NCBI GenBank assembly: GCA_021784975.1
Contig: JAJYGU010000275.1
Location: forward strand, 1-25,341
Origin: Planctomycetota bacterium
Lineage (GTDB): Bacteria > Planctomycetota > Planctomycetia > Pirellulales > Thermoguttaceae
Direction: 5' to 3'
Length of the DNA stretch: 25,341 nt
Shown here: in pieces, positions 1-7,919 of the stretch
Layout: every line of letters begins with the position of its first letter
How positions within the stretch are numbered: the stretch's first letter is position 1
Position numbers and translations under genes: made by a program
The notes under the pieces: model-generated
Told to the model about the DNA's origin: nothing
Databases searched by the model: none
What the model saw: only the letters and a program-made list of their open reading frames with translations

Positions 1-617
1 AAGGCGGGCTCGAACCGATCGTTTTCCCCCTGCGCATCCTGCAACCGCTGCAGGGTCAGGGCGGCGGCCAACGGCCGGCCATGCTCGAAGTGGTCCATCC
101 CCAACAAGAAGGCGGCTTGATAGCCGCTCTGCGTGTGGAAGAAGCGCCGCGATACCTCCGCCAGACGGACCACGTCGCCGGCCCGCACCGCGGATTCCAA
201 CATCTTCCTCGCACGGGCCCCGTACTGCAACTCATAATATTCTCGCCCGGCCGGCGGCAGTTGACCAATCAACCGTTGGGCTTCCGCCTTGAGGCTGCGG
301 TGAATCGGCGCCTTCTTGTCGGGCTGGAAAAAGTAGTCTTCGGGGGCGTCGAGGATCGCGCCCAGGTACCGAACGGCTTCGCCGTATCGCCCTTGCTCGA
401 GCAACTCGCGTGATTTCGAAAGGTCCTGCAGCGTTCGGCGGTCGGCCGGCAGAAAGACGTTGTCGTTGCTCTCCTCATCGCCGGGGGCTTCGCGGAATCT
501 GAAGAACGGCTGGGCGATCCTCGGAGGATGTACCAGTCGTGGGGCTTGTGCCCCGGCCGGGCTGGCAGCAGCGTCGACCAACAGCAAAATGACGAGGAGC
601 AAAAACGGGATTGGCAC
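1..617 (-). CDS. Secreted PQQ-like beta-propeller/TPR-type protein, N-terminal part (runs off left edge)
   Basis: The reading frame is open from a GTG at 617 to the left edge (205 codons). The GTG is preceded by GGAG about 11 nt upstream. The product begins with a signal peptide (PIPFLLLVILLLV, cleavage probably near AGAQA, residues 21-25). A helical region follows with motifs such as LKAEAQRLIGQLPPAGREYY and EVSRRFFHTQSGYQAAFLLG. From recall, these resemble the N-terminal part of large planctomycete proteins annotated as PQQ-binding-like beta-propeller or BamB-like; the propeller itself would lie outside the window. Such proteins are exported and of unknown role. No upstream ATG is in frame before the palindrome at 663-727, so the GTG is the preferred start. 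Family placement is recognition from memory and not a search; the frame and signal peptide are directly seen. Confidence 0.75.
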   Translation of the reverse strand, partial: MPIPFLLLVILLLVDAAASPAGAQAPRLVHPPRIAQPFFRFREAPGDEESNDNVFLPADRRTLQDLSKSRELLEQGRYGEAVRYLGAILDAPEDYFFQPDKKAPIHRSLKAEAQRLIGQLPPAGREYYELQYGARARKMLESAVRAGDVVRLAEVSRRFFHTQSGYQAAFLLGMDHFEHGRPLAAALTLQRLQDAQGENDRFEPA

Positions 618-662
618 CCTGGTCGCAACTCCGGACCTGCCGTCTGCGGCGCAACGCGAAAC

Positions 663-727
663 GTTTAGCCGCCGCCGGCACGGCGGCGATTCCCGCCGCG
701 AGGCCGACGTTCCGTCGGCCGCTAAAC
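663..727. repeat. Cloverleaf-like palindromic element (two perfect hairpins inside an outer stem)
   Basis: An outer 7-bp inverted repeat (GTTTAGC at 663-669, GCTAAAC at 721-727) encloses two perfect 8-bp hairpins. The first is CGCCGCCG-gca-CGGCGGCG at 670-688. The second is GGCCGACG-ttc-CGTCGGCC at 702-720. The layout is that of a REP pair or small three-way junction. It sits 45 bp upstream of the GTG start of the minus-strand gene, so it may lie in that gene's leader. It could be a REP/BIME unit or a leader structure; the sequence does not decide. Confidence 0.7.
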
Positions 728-1113
728 ATTTCACTTCATCGCGCTCGCTGTATAGCTGTCTAGAACGGCTTTTGGCCACGGAGCCAGTCCTCTTCTTGTT
801 CCGCTATACGCAGCGAGAACGCAACCCTTTGCAACCAGTAATCTTAGAAGATTCGCTTTCGCTTGGCAAGCTGCGACAACCGCAACCAACGCCGTGGTTG
901 CATGAGATAAATGCGGGCGATGCGCGCGGCTGCGTACTCTGAGTCGATTGCGAAGAACAAGCATAATTGTATCGGTCTTGCCGGATTTTCCAAAGATTCG
1001 TGTTGTATCGCGCCGAACAATAGACCGCAGATCGATACATTTCGTGTCGTGCTCGCGCCAAGTCGGCCACCATGTCCGGCAGTGGTGTTGAGCTTAGGGA
1101 GGGGGGGGATACT
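728..1113. other. Intergenic region between divergent genes; no gene seen
   Basis: About 390 bp, less GC-rich than its surroundings, separate the element at 663-727 from the lipoprotein gene starting at 1114. Short open frames exist on both strands but none has a recognisable product or a good ribosome binding site. Promoters for both divergent genes should lie here; I could not pick a convincing -35/-10 pair. Confidence 0.5.
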
Positions 1114-2238
1114 ATGAGGTTCTTGGCCGTGTCGTTATTGATTGCAGGCGTAGCCGTGGCTGGTTGTCGAATAGCACCCGTACCATCGCTGCGGAATAAT
1201 CTCCCTCCGGCCCAGGCATTGATGCATCCCGGGCCGGGCGTTGACGGTCCCGGTCCAGGGATCATGATGGGTCCGCCGGGGGCCCCCGGCCCGGCCATGA
1301 CATCCCAGATTGCTTTTCTCGGACCTGACGGGACCACGTTCACTTGGGACGTAAGCGCGCCCGGCGCATTCGACTCCGAACCCTTGATTGCCCCGGGGCG
1401 GTACAACTTCCCCCAAGGGGCGATCTACCGTCTGAAAATGTCGAACATTTCCGGACGGCCGGGGGTGGAGCTGTATCCGACGCTCGAAGTGGCCTGCGTC
1501 ATGCCGCGGACCGAGGCCTTCCTGGCCCACAACGCCATTCCGGTGCAATTCACCGAGGAAGACTTCGACCAGGTGCTTACCGGCAATTTCGTCACCAAGG
1601 TGATCTACTTGCCCGACCCGGCCTTCCAGGAACTGGCCCTCTCTGGAGTCGAGACGTTGGTGAGCACGCGGCTTGAGCCGGGCGTCGATCCGATCGTCGA
1701 AGCACAGCGCCGCGGGGCCATCCTGGCCATCGTCCGCCTGGGCAACAAGGATTTGCAACTGCCCGGCTCGGCCAGCCAAGATGGCGGCGTCAACCAGACC
1801 TCTTATCAGGCGCCGCTGGGAAGCGGGCAGGCATCGGGGGCGCCACTGCCCATGGCTGCTCCGGCGGGGATGCCCAACAAGTACATCTGCGGCTATAACG
1901 GGCCGCAATACGGCATGCCCATGTGCGGTACGCCGATCGGTTTGCCGGGCCCGCCCTCGCTGCCCTACGGAGTGCCGGCAGGCCTGCAGAAACAAGTGAT
2001 CGCCAACCGCACCCACGTCTGCCTGCCCGAGCCAACCCACAAAGAACGCATCGTAGTCAAGCAGACGCCGGGCTACAGCTATCCAAAGGCGGTCGATCAC
2101 GTGCGGATCGTCGAGCGGACCGGCTCGCAACGTGCCAGGCCCTGCAACGGCCCGCGCGGCCAGTGCGTGGACGATGGTCCGGTGGACCCGGTCCAGCCGG
2201 ACCCCGGCGCGGCCAACGGAGGTTGCGCGACGCAGTGA
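1114..2238 (+). CDS. Planctomycete-type lipoprotein with a conserved unnamed domain
   Basis: The product is 374 aa. The ATG at 1114 is chosen because a long purine-rich RBS (GGGAGGGGGGGGA) sits just before it and the protein then opens with a lipoprotein signal, MRFLAVSLLIAGVAVAGC, lipobox Cys18. Residues 35-62 are Gly/Pro/Met-rich. Residues about 95-215 form a domain with the motifs IYRLKMSNISGRPGVELYPT, IPVQFTEEDFDQVLTGNFVT and KVIYLPDP. The same domain recurs in the next gene. The C-terminal third (225-374) is low in predicted structure, rich in Gly/Pro/Cys (KYICGYNGPQYGMPMCGTP), and may be extracellular or cell-surface. I recognise no named family. The gene starts a three-gene, same-strand cluster of exported proteins, so a shared envelope role is inferred. 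Confidence 0.85.
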   Translation: MRFLAVSLLIAGVAVAGCRIAPVPSLRNNLPPAQALMHPGPGVDGPGPGIMMGPPGAPGPAMTSQIAFLGPDGTTFTWDVSAPGAFDSEPLIAPGRYNFPQGAIYRLKMSNISGRPGVELYPTLEVACVMPRTEAFLAHNAIPVQFTEEDFDQVLTGNFVTKVIYLPDPAFQELALSGVETLVSTRLEPGVDPIVEAQRRGAILAIVRLGNKDLQLPGSASQDGGVNQTSYQAPLGSGQASGAPLPMAAPAGMPNKYICGYNGPQYGMPMCGTPIGLPGPPSLPYGVPAGLQKQVIANRTHVCLPEPTHKERIVVKQTPGYSYPKAVDHVRIVERTGSQRARPCNGPRGQCVDDGPVDPVQPDPGAANGGCATQ

Positions 2239-2292
2239 CCAGGCCCCATCGCCGGCCAGGGTCGAACTCATCCTCGTCATCAACTCGTCACA

Positions 2293-3033
2293 ATGGTTCC
2301 ATGGTTCCGCTGTTGTGCAGCGAACGCCGCAAGTCGTCGGCGTCGGGTTGCCGGCGCGGGTGCAGGGTTCGTGTTAGGGTGGCTGGGGGCGGCAGGGCTG
2401 CTCGCCCAGCAGCCGCCAGTCCACTACCTGCACCAAGGCGTGATGCCACCGGGAGCGATTGGTCGCCAGCAGCTCGTGCGCGGCGGACCATTGTGCGGGT
2501 TCTACCAGCCGGTCGAGATCAAGGCCCCGCCCGGGGCCTTGGTCTCGCTGGCGGTCGCCAACCGGTTTGACCGGCCCCGGCGTGCGCCCCGCACGGCGGG
2601 CTTGCTCATCGGCGAAGTCTATCGGCTCCGCGTGATCAATCTTCCCATGGCCCAAGAAGCGGAAGTCTTTCCGAGCATCGAGGTGATCGATCGGCTTTAT
2701 CCGCCCGCCGGTCAGCAGAGCCGTTTCCCCATTCCGGTGGAACTGACGGCCGAGGACTTGCGGTTGGCCTTGGACGGCAAGTTCGTCACCCGCGTCATCT
2801 ACCTGGAGGACCCGCGCAACGCATTGCCGGTCCGCGAGGACTTGCAGTCGCAGAACTGGTTCGAAGCGGCCCCCGGGCAAGACCCGCTGGCCATCGCCGA
2901 CTCGCTCGGCCGCCCGGTGGCGATCCTGCGGCTCGGCGGGCGACTGCCCGAGCCGGCCCAGCCGTCCGATCCAAGCTTCTTCTTCGGCTCACCGCCGTTT
3001 AAGTCCATGGCTTCCGAGGGCCAGAACCGATGA
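2293..3033 (+). CDS. Exported paralogue of the preceding lipoprotein
   Basis: The product is 246 aa. A basic N-terminus (residues 1-18) and hydrophobic stretch (AGAGFVLGWLGAAGLLAQQ, to about residue 40) give a Sec-type signal. Residues about 65-215 align by eye with the domain of the upstream gene. The shared pattern is YRL-x-[MV]-x-N[IL], then E-x-[YF]P[TS][LI]EV, [IV]P-V-x-[FL]T-x-ED[FL], then GNFVTKVIYLPDP versus GKFVTRVIYLEDP, and finally AI[VL]RLG. The two genes therefore look like a tandem duplication that has diverged in its tails. The gap to the upstream stop is 54 bp, and the last codons overlap the next gene's ATG (ATGA). Function unknown; co-transcription with both neighbours is likely. 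Confidence 0.85.
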   Translation: MVPWFRCCAANAASRRRRVAGAGAGFVLGWLGAAGLLAQQPPVHYLHQGVMPPGAIGRQQLVRGGPLCGFYQPVEIKAPPGALVSLAVANRFDRPRRAPRTAGLLIGEVYRLRVINLPMAQEAEVFPSIEVIDRLYPPAGQQSRFPIPVELTAEDLRLALDGKFVTRVIYLEDPRNALPVREDLQSQNWFEAAPGQDPLAIADSLGRPVAILRLGGRLPEPAQPSDPSFFFGSPPFKSMASEGQNR

Positions 3034-4232
3034 AGGCGGTGGTCCGGCTGGAACCCAACGGCATCCTATGGCCCGACCCGTGGCAGATGATGCTGGTCGC
3101 GCTCTGCACACTGATCCTCTGTTCGTGCCGCAGTGCCACGCCATCCCGCGCGGTGGATCGGGCTTCGTCGCAAGTCGGCCTGCCCGCCGAGGCTTATGCA
3201 GGCCCGCTGGCGCCGGGCGGCTTTGCCGGCGGGGCGATCGGACCGCCCGGTATGGAGAAGGGCGTTCCGTTGCCCTTGCAACCGCAGGGTCCCTGGACGG
3301 CGGCCGGAGTACACCACCCGTGGCCGGAAGACGAATATCTGCGCGACGGCGGCGATCAAGGGCGGCCGGTCGGCGCCAACAAACGTGCGGAGGTCGTGGG
3401 GCTGAAAATGGAAGACACCGTCGCCAAGTACAACACCCGCGACGGGCACACGGTGGTCCAAGTCAGCAATGAAGTCGCCCTCTACAGCCCCCGTTTCGGG
3501 GCGGTGCGCCAGGTGGTGGGGGCGGCGGCCGAACAGGAACGCCAGAAGGCGGCCGGCGTCGACGAGCCGATCCATTCGAGCTCGCCACAGGCCTACCAGT
3601 TCCCGGCCGGGGCCAAGCAGAACCTTCAACTCAACGGCGCAATCGTCGCCAACCCGGCCGTGGCCCTCCGCAGCAAGCAGGGCGACGGCGCGCTGTCCAG
3701 CGCCCTGGGTCCGCGCGGCTTCCAGGATCGCTTCAAGCCCTACGAGAACCTGGCCATCATCCGCCAAGGCATGCTTCGCAACACCGACATGCTGCGGTTG
3801 GCCCGCGGCGCGACGGCGGCCATTGCCTGGTCGCAAGTCGAGTCGCTCGAAATCCTGCTGGACCGCAAGAACGCCACCGCCGACGTGAAGTACGACCAGG
3901 CCATGGGCCTGTACACGGTCAACTCGCCGCCGGGCAGGCCGCGGTTTCAGTTGGTCAAAGTGGCTTCCAAGGCCTTCGCCAAGCCGGGCGAAGAGGTCGA
4001 TTTCACCCTCCGCTTCGACAACCTCGGCAACGAAACGATCGGGCAGGTGGCCGTTCTGGACAGCCTGAGCGCGCGGCTGGAGTACGTGCCCAACAGCGCC
4101 CAGTGCAGCGTGGCGGCCACCTTCACCACGCAACCCAACGAGGGCGATTCGCTGGTGCTCCGCTGCGACCTGGCCCAGCCGCTCCAGCCCGGCCAAGGCG
4201 GCATCCTCCGCTTCCGCTGCCGCGTCCGCTGA
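3030..4232 (+). CDS. DUF11-domain lipoprotein
   Basis: The product is 400 aa, with its ATG overlapping the previous stop (ATGA at 3030-3033). The N-terminus has a signal and lipobox (LVALCTLILCSC, residues about 23-34). A Gly/Pro-rich linker runs to about residue 110. The central region includes an internal conserved stretch, QDRFKPYENLAIIRQGMLRN. The C-terminal 100 residues are a DUF11-type beta-sandwich: VKVASKAFAKPGEEVDFTLR, then FDNLGNETIGQVAVLDSLS, YVPNSAQ, and LQPGQGGILRFRCRVR at the end. DUF11 modules occur in secreted and surface proteins of planctomycetes and others. Together with the two preceding exported proteins this suggests a small envelope-protein operon. The exact role is not known. 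Confidence 0.85.
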   Translation: MKAVVRLEPNGILWPDPWQMMLVALCTLILCSCRSATPSRAVDRASSQVGLPAEAYAGPLAPGGFAGGAIGPPGMEKGVPLPLQPQGPWTAAGVHHPWPEDEYLRDGGDQGRPVGANKRAEVVGLKMEDTVAKYNTRDGHTVVQVSNEVALYSPRFGAVRQVVGAAAEQERQKAAGVDEPIHSSSPQAYQFPAGAKQNLQLNGAIVANPAVALRSKQGDGALSSALGPRGFQDRFKPYENLAIIRQGMLRNTDMLRLARGATAAIAWSQVESLEILLDRKNATADVKYDQAMGLYTVNSPPGRPRFQLVKVASKAFAKPGEEVDFTLRFDNLGNETIGQVAVLDSLSARLEYVPNSAQCSVAATFTTQPNEGDSLVLRCDLAQPLQPGQGGILRFRCRVR

Positions 4233-4242
4233 TGGTGATGAT

Positions 4243-4821
4243 TCATCGCCGAGACGCCGAGGACGCGACCGCGTAGCGGTCACCTTTGAATAGCCGCCGG
4301 TGGAGCGCAGCGCAACCCGCGGAATCGGATTCATGTGCCCGTGCGTGTGCCACGTAGTGGCACGACAGGGTGTACGCCAGGTATCGTTCGTCGTACGGAA
4401 GGCCGTTCTCGCGGAGCAATCGCCGATATTCATCCAACAGCGATTCGGTGCGATGGTGTTCGGCCTGGCTCTTGATATATTCGATGAGCGCGTCTTTTCC
4501 GCTGAACGATACCGTGAACCCGCCGTATCCATCCTGCCAGCCTTCAAACCGGCGGAATTCTGCCTTCTCCTTGAGCCAGCGACTGCTGCCGGTTTTAACC
4601 TCCTTCACATAATCGGCCAACGACAAGGTGGTCGGAATCGCGGTCAAGATATGAACGTGATCGTCGATGCCTCCGATGCGGTAAAGGTGGCAAGTGACAT
4701 TCTTGTGGATGCCCCAGATATAGCGATAAAGAAGCTCTCGATGGTCGTCGGGCAACGTGCGCTGGCGGTTCTTCGTCGAGAAAACGACGTGAAACAACAA
4801 CTGGGTGTAGGTATTCGGCAT
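4243..4821 (-). CDS. REP-associated tyrosine transposase (Y1_Tnp / IS200-like)
   Basis: The product is 192 aa and begins MPNTYTQLLFHVVFSTKNR, the usual start of this family (PF01797). The HUH metal-binding motif is DDHVHIL (His55, His57). The catalytic tyrosine is Tyr115 in IEYIKSQAEHH. These enzymes cut and rejoin single-stranded DNA at REP hairpins. The conserved part ends near GLPYDERYLAYT (about residue 151). The remaining 40 residues are translated from the element's left-arm hairpins, and the stop codon at 4243 lies about 20 bp outside the element, so the last seven or so residues come from flanking DNA. All catalytic residues are present, so it may be active. It converges with the DUF11 gene, 10 bp away. 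Confidence 0.9.
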   Translation of the reverse strand: MPNTYTQLLFHVVFSTKNRQRTLPDDHRELLYRYIWGIHKNVTCHLYRIGGIDDHVHILTAIPTTLSLADYVKEVKTGSSRWLKEKAEFRRFEGWQDGYGGFTVSFSGKDALIEYIKSQAEHHRTESLLDEYRRLLRENGLPYDERYLAYTLSCHYVAHARAHESDSAGCAALHRRLFKGDRYAVASSASRR

Positions 4822-4941
4822 GGCGAACCTCGCGGCAATGTGTCGCCGCTAACGCGGCTAATGTCGCATCCGCGCATCATAACCGGGGGTTTCGCTGCGC
4901 TCCACCCCCGGCTATTCACATGGTGCCACTAGCGTGGCAGA
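4265..4941 (-). mobile_element. RAYT/IS200-like element with REP-type hairpin ends (full-length copy)
   Basis: Boundaries come from comparison with a second, shorter copy at 19430-19672; identity stops abruptly outside 4265 and 4941. The left arm has perfect hairpins GACCGC-gta-GCGGTC (4267-4281) and GTGCCAC-gta-GTGGCAC (4347-4363). The right arm has CCGGGGGT/ACCCCCGG (4883-4911) and TGCCAC-tagc-GTGGCA (4924-4939). Parts of the arms are inverted copies of each other: GAATAGCCG followed by GGTGGAGCGCAGCG appears in the left arm and, reverse-complemented, in the right arm. The element contains one transposase gene on the minus strand. This is the organisation known for REP-associated tyrosine transposases. 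Confidence 0.8.
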
Positions 4942-5203
4942 CCTCGACCGCGAATGCGGAATCTGCGGAATACAGCTTCTGTACGTGGTCGGTGTCTGAT
5001 GCCAGAAAATCTCACCGCACATTGTATGGCTGCCCGACTTGCCAACTGTTGGCTATGAGAAGATAATGGCCAGCGCAGCCCTTTTCTACGGGGCTGCTTC
5101 GGCGATGGATCGCCCGGCTGCCTAGCGAGTTGAGGCGCTCGAATGTGATGGGCGAGTGGGCCATGTCAATAGAGCATATCTTCCACAAGGTAGTGTGCCC
5201 CTC

Positions 5204-6175
5204 ATGAAGATTGGACCCGTCGCCATTGCCCATCCGATCACCCTGGCGCCGTTGGAGGAACACTCCAATGTGTGTTTCCGGGCGTTGATGAAGCGGTTCG
5301 GGGCCAGCCTGGTGTGCAGCGAGCGGGTGGATGCCGAGCGGCTGGCCCGTTGTGACCGGCGGGCCTTGCGGCTTTTGACCACTTCGCCGGCCGAATCGCC
5401 GCAGGCCGGCCAGATCAGCGGCCGCCATCCGATGGTCATGGCCGCCGCCGCGCGAGTCGTCGAGGCCTTGGGGTTTCGCATGGTCGACTTGAACTTCGAT
5501 TGCCCGGTGCGGCGCCTGCTGCTCCGCGGCGAAGGGGGCGCGCTGATGGCCCATCCGATTGCCGTCGCCCGCATCGTGGCCCAAGTCGTCCAAGCCGTCT
5601 CGGTGCCGGTGACCCTCAAGATTCGCAGCGGTCCCGATGACAGCCGCCAGACAGCGGTCGAGGTTGCCCGGCGGGCGGAGGAGGCGGGCGCCGCCGCCGT
5701 CAGCGTTCATGCCCGCAGCGTGGCCCAGGGTTATGCGGGCGGGCCGGATTGGGAAGTGGTCGGCCAAGTCAAGCAGGCGGTCAAGATTCCTGTGATCGGA
5801 AGCGGCGGCATTCGCGAAGCGGCGGATGCCCTCCGTTTCCTGCGGCAAAGCGGGGCCGACGCAGTGGCCATCGGCCGGGGCTGTTTGGGAAACCCGTGGA
5901 TTTTCCAGCAGACGCGGGCGATGTGGTGCGGCGGGGCCCCTCCTCCTCCGCCCAGCCGTCAGGAGCGCTGCCGGGTAATGCTGCAACTGGTGGAAGACGA
6001 GTTCCACCTATACGGGGCGACGGTTGCCCTGCGGCGGCTGCCGCGAACTGCCGGCTATTTCGCCCAGTTTCTGGGCGACGGCTCAGAGTTTCACACCGCG
6101 GTCCGCCAGGTCCGCAGCCTGCAACAATTTCGTCAACTGGTCCACAAGCTCTTTCGGCAAGGCGTCCTCCAATGA
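5204..6175 (+). CDS. Divergent tRNA-dihydrouridine synthase (Dus family)
   Basis: The product is 323 aa, with the ATG at 5204 chosen because the family fold begins at MKIGPVAIAHPITLAP. Dus enzymes are FMN-dependent and reduce uridine to dihydrouridine in tRNA using NADPH. The TIM-barrel landmarks are present: the catalytic cysteine (Cys100 in LNFDCPVRR), an HxR motif (SVHARSVAQGYAGGPDW, His169, Arg171), IPVIGSGGI (about 195-203) and AIGRGCLGNPWIF. The N-terminal FMN loop is APLEEHSNVCFR where DusB-type enzymes usually have APMAGVTDxxFR, and the cysteine motif is NFDCP rather than NxGCP, so this is a divergent subgroup. It opens a same-strand run; its stop overlaps the next ATG (6172-6175). 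Confidence 0.85.
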   Translation: MKIGPVAIAHPITLAPLEEHSNVCFRALMKRFGASLVCSERVDAERLARCDRRALRLLTTSPAESPQAGQISGRHPMVMAAAARVVEALGFRMVDLNFDCPVRRLLLRGEGGALMAHPIAVARIVAQVVQAVSVPVTLKIRSGPDDSRQTAVEVARRAEEAGAAAVSVHARSVAQGYAGGPDWEVVGQVKQAVKIPVIGSGGIREAADALRFLRQSGADAVAIGRGCLGNPWIFQQTRAMWCGGAPPPPPSRQERCRVMLQLVEDEFHLYGATVALRRLPRTAGYFAQFLGDGSEFHTAVRQVRSLQQFRQLVHKLFRQGVLQ

Positions 6176-6969
6176 CCGTTACTCCAGCCGAGATCGACCG
6201 CCGCCTCCCGTTGGCCCTTTCGGCCGCGCGGGAAGCGGGAGACATCACCCTCGAGTTCTTCCGCCGCGACGATCTGGACGTGGAGCGAAAAGCCGACGAT
6301 TCGCCGGTGACGCTGGCCGACCGCCGGGCCGAAGAGCACCTTCGGGCCCGCATCGCGGCCGCCCTGCCGGAGGACGGCATCTTTGGCGAGGAGCTTCCCG
6401 AACGGCCGGGCGACAGCGGCTTTCGCTGGATTCTGGACCCGATCGACGGCACCAAGTCGTTCATCCACGGAGTGCCGCTGTACGGCACCCTGATCGGCCT
6501 GGAGCACGAAGGCCGCAGTGTCTTGGGCGTGATTCGCATTCCGGCGCTGGAGGAGTGCGTCTATGCTGCCCAAGGACGGGGCGCCTGGTACATCCGCGGG
6601 GGCCAAGCGCCGCGGTCGGCGCGGGTGTCGCCGCGGAAATCGCTGGCCGAGTCGCTTTTTCTGACCAGCGAGGTCCGCACCTTCGAGACCGCCGGCCGGC
6701 GGCCAGCCTACGACCGTTTGCAGGCCGCCGCACGACTTGCCCGCACTTGGGGCGATTGCTACGGTTATCTTATGGTAGCCACCGGGCGGGCGGAGGTGAT
6801 GGTGGATGCGGCCATGGCCCTGTGGGACGCTGCCGCCTTGCAGCCGATTCTGGAGGAGGCCGGCGGCACCTTCACCGATTGGCAGGGCCGCCCCACCATC
6901 CACGCCGGCGAAGGCATTGCCACCAACGGCCTGGTGCTCGAAGAGGTGTTGCAACTGGTGAAGGCCTAA
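6172..6969 (+). CDS. Inositol monophosphatase-family phosphatase, HisN-like (probable histidinol-phosphatase)
   Basis: The product is 265 aa, starting with ATGA overlap of the dus stop. It has the metal sites of the lithium-sensitive phosphatase family: Asp50 in VTLADRRAE, the Glu pair in FGEE (73-74), DPIDGTKSFIHG (Asp89, Asp92) and WDAAAL (Asp219). Length is normal for the family. The TKSFIHGVPLYGTLIGL stretch resembles HisN-type histidinol-phosphate phosphatases more than classical inositol monophosphatases, so histidinol-phosphatase is the best guess; inositol-1-phosphate or 3'(2'),5'-bisphosphate hydrolysis cannot be excluded. The next gene, ispH, starts 21 bp downstream, suggesting co-transcription. 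Confidence 0.85.
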   Translation: MTVTPAEIDRRLPLALSAAREAGDITLEFFRRDDLDVERKADDSPVTLADRRAEEHLRARIAAALPEDGIFGEELPERPGDSGFRWILDPIDGTKSFIHGVPLYGTLIGLEHEGRSVLGVIRIPALEECVYAAQGRGAWYIRGGQAPRSARVSPRKSLAESLFLTSEVRTFETAGRRPAYDRLQAAARLARTWGDCYGYLMVATGRAEVMVDAAMALWDAAALQPILEEAGGTFTDWQGRPTIHAGEGIATNGLVLEEVLQLVKA

Positions 6970-6989
6970 AGCGAGCGGTGAGGGCGCCC

Positions 6990-7919
6990 ATGCGAATTCT
7001 GTTGGCGGGACCGCGGGGATTCTGCGCCGGCGTCAACATGGCCATCGAGAGCTTGCGTTTGGCCATCGAGGCCTTCGGCACTCCGCTTTACGTCTATCAC
7101 GAGATCGTCCACAATCGGTGGGTGGTGAACTCGTTCCGCGACCAAGGGGTGATCTTCGTCAACGACCTGACGCAAGTGCCCGAGGATGCGCAGGTGCTCT
7201 TCTCGGCGCATGGCGTTTCGCCGGCCGTCCGCTGCCAGGCCGCCCAACGGCGGCTGCAGACCATCGACGCCACCTGTCCCCTGGTCACCAAGGTCCATCT
7301 GGAGGCCCTCCGCTTGGCCCGGCAGGGTTACACCATCGTGTTGATCGGGCACGCCGGCCACGACGAAGTGGTGGGCACCATGGGCGAGGCCCCCGAGGCG
7401 ATGCTGCTGGTGCAAAACCTCGAAGACGTGGACCGGTTGGAGGTACGCGATCCGACGTTGGTCGCCTACTTGACGCAGACTACGCTCTCGGTGGACGATG
7501 CCACCCAAATCGTCGCCCGGCTGCGACAACGGTTTCCGAAGATCGTCGGACCGGCGCGGGCAGATATCTGTTACGCTACCCAAAACCGCCAGGAAGCCGT
7601 GCGCACCCTTGCCCGTGAGGCTGACCTGGTGTTGGTGGTCGGCAGCCGGAACAGTTCCAACAGTCAGCGGTTGGCCGAGTTGGCCCGCTCGCAAGGGGTG
7701 ACCGCCCATCTGATCGATGGCCCGGCCGACATCGACGCGCTCTGGTTTCGCGGGGACGAGACGGTGGTGCTTACCGCCGGCGCCAGTGCACCGGAAAGCG
7801 TGGTGCAGGACTGCGTGGCCTTGTTGCGCGAGCGGTTCCGGGCGACGGTCGAACCGCGGACGGTTTGTCAAGAAGACCTGCGGTTTGTGCTGCCCAAGGC
7901 GTTGCGGAGAGAGTCATGA
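6990..7919 (+). CDS. ispH: 4-hydroxy-3-methylbut-2-enyl diphosphate reductase (IspH/LytB)
   Basis: The product is 309 aa, the usual bacterial length. IspH carries out the last step of the MEP isoprenoid pathway, reducing HMBPP to IPP and DMAPP with a [4Fe-4S] cluster. The three cluster cysteines are visible: Cys12 (GPRGFCAGV), Cys96 (DATCPLVTKVH) and Cys194 (DICYATQNRQ). Substrate-binding and proton-relay residues are also there: His41 (YHEIVHNRWV), His74 (FSAHGVSP), His124 and Glu126 (GHAGHDEVVGT), and the SRNSSNSQRL loop. The ATG at 6990 gives the canonical N-terminus. The stop overlaps the next ATG (ATGA, 7916-7919), so translation of the next gene is probably coupled. Confidence 0.97.
   Translation: MRILLAGPRGFCAGVNMAIESLRLAIEAFGTPLYVYHEIVHNRWVVNSFRDQGVIFVNDLTQVPEDAQVLFSAHGVSPAVRCQAAQRRLQTIDATCPLVTKVHLEALRLARQGYTIVLIGHAGHDEVVGTMGEAPEAMLLVQNLEDVDRLEVRDPTLVAYLTQTTLSVDDATQIVARLRQRFPKIVGPARADICYATQNRQEAVRTLAREADLVLVVGSRNSSNSQRLAELARSQGVTAHLIDGPADIDALWFRGDETVVLTAGASAPESVVQDCVALLRERFRATVEPRTVCQEDLRFVLPKALRRES

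Noticed and set aside
460..942. Plus-strand open frame near the left end
   Set aside because: It is antisense to the secreted PQQ-type protein and crosses the palindrome at 663-727.
1135..2283. Minus-strand open frame opposite the first lipoprotein
   Set aside because: The plus strand has a strong ribosome binding site, lipobox and a domain shared with the next gene.
3066..4547. Long minus-strand open frame opposite the DUF11 gene
   Set aside because: It is antisense to a gene with a clear signal peptide and DUF11 domain, spans into the RAYT element, and shows no family motif; an effect of high GC.
4300..4932. Plus-strand open frame across the RAYT element
   Set aside because: Antisense to a transposase with intact HUH and tyrosine motifs.
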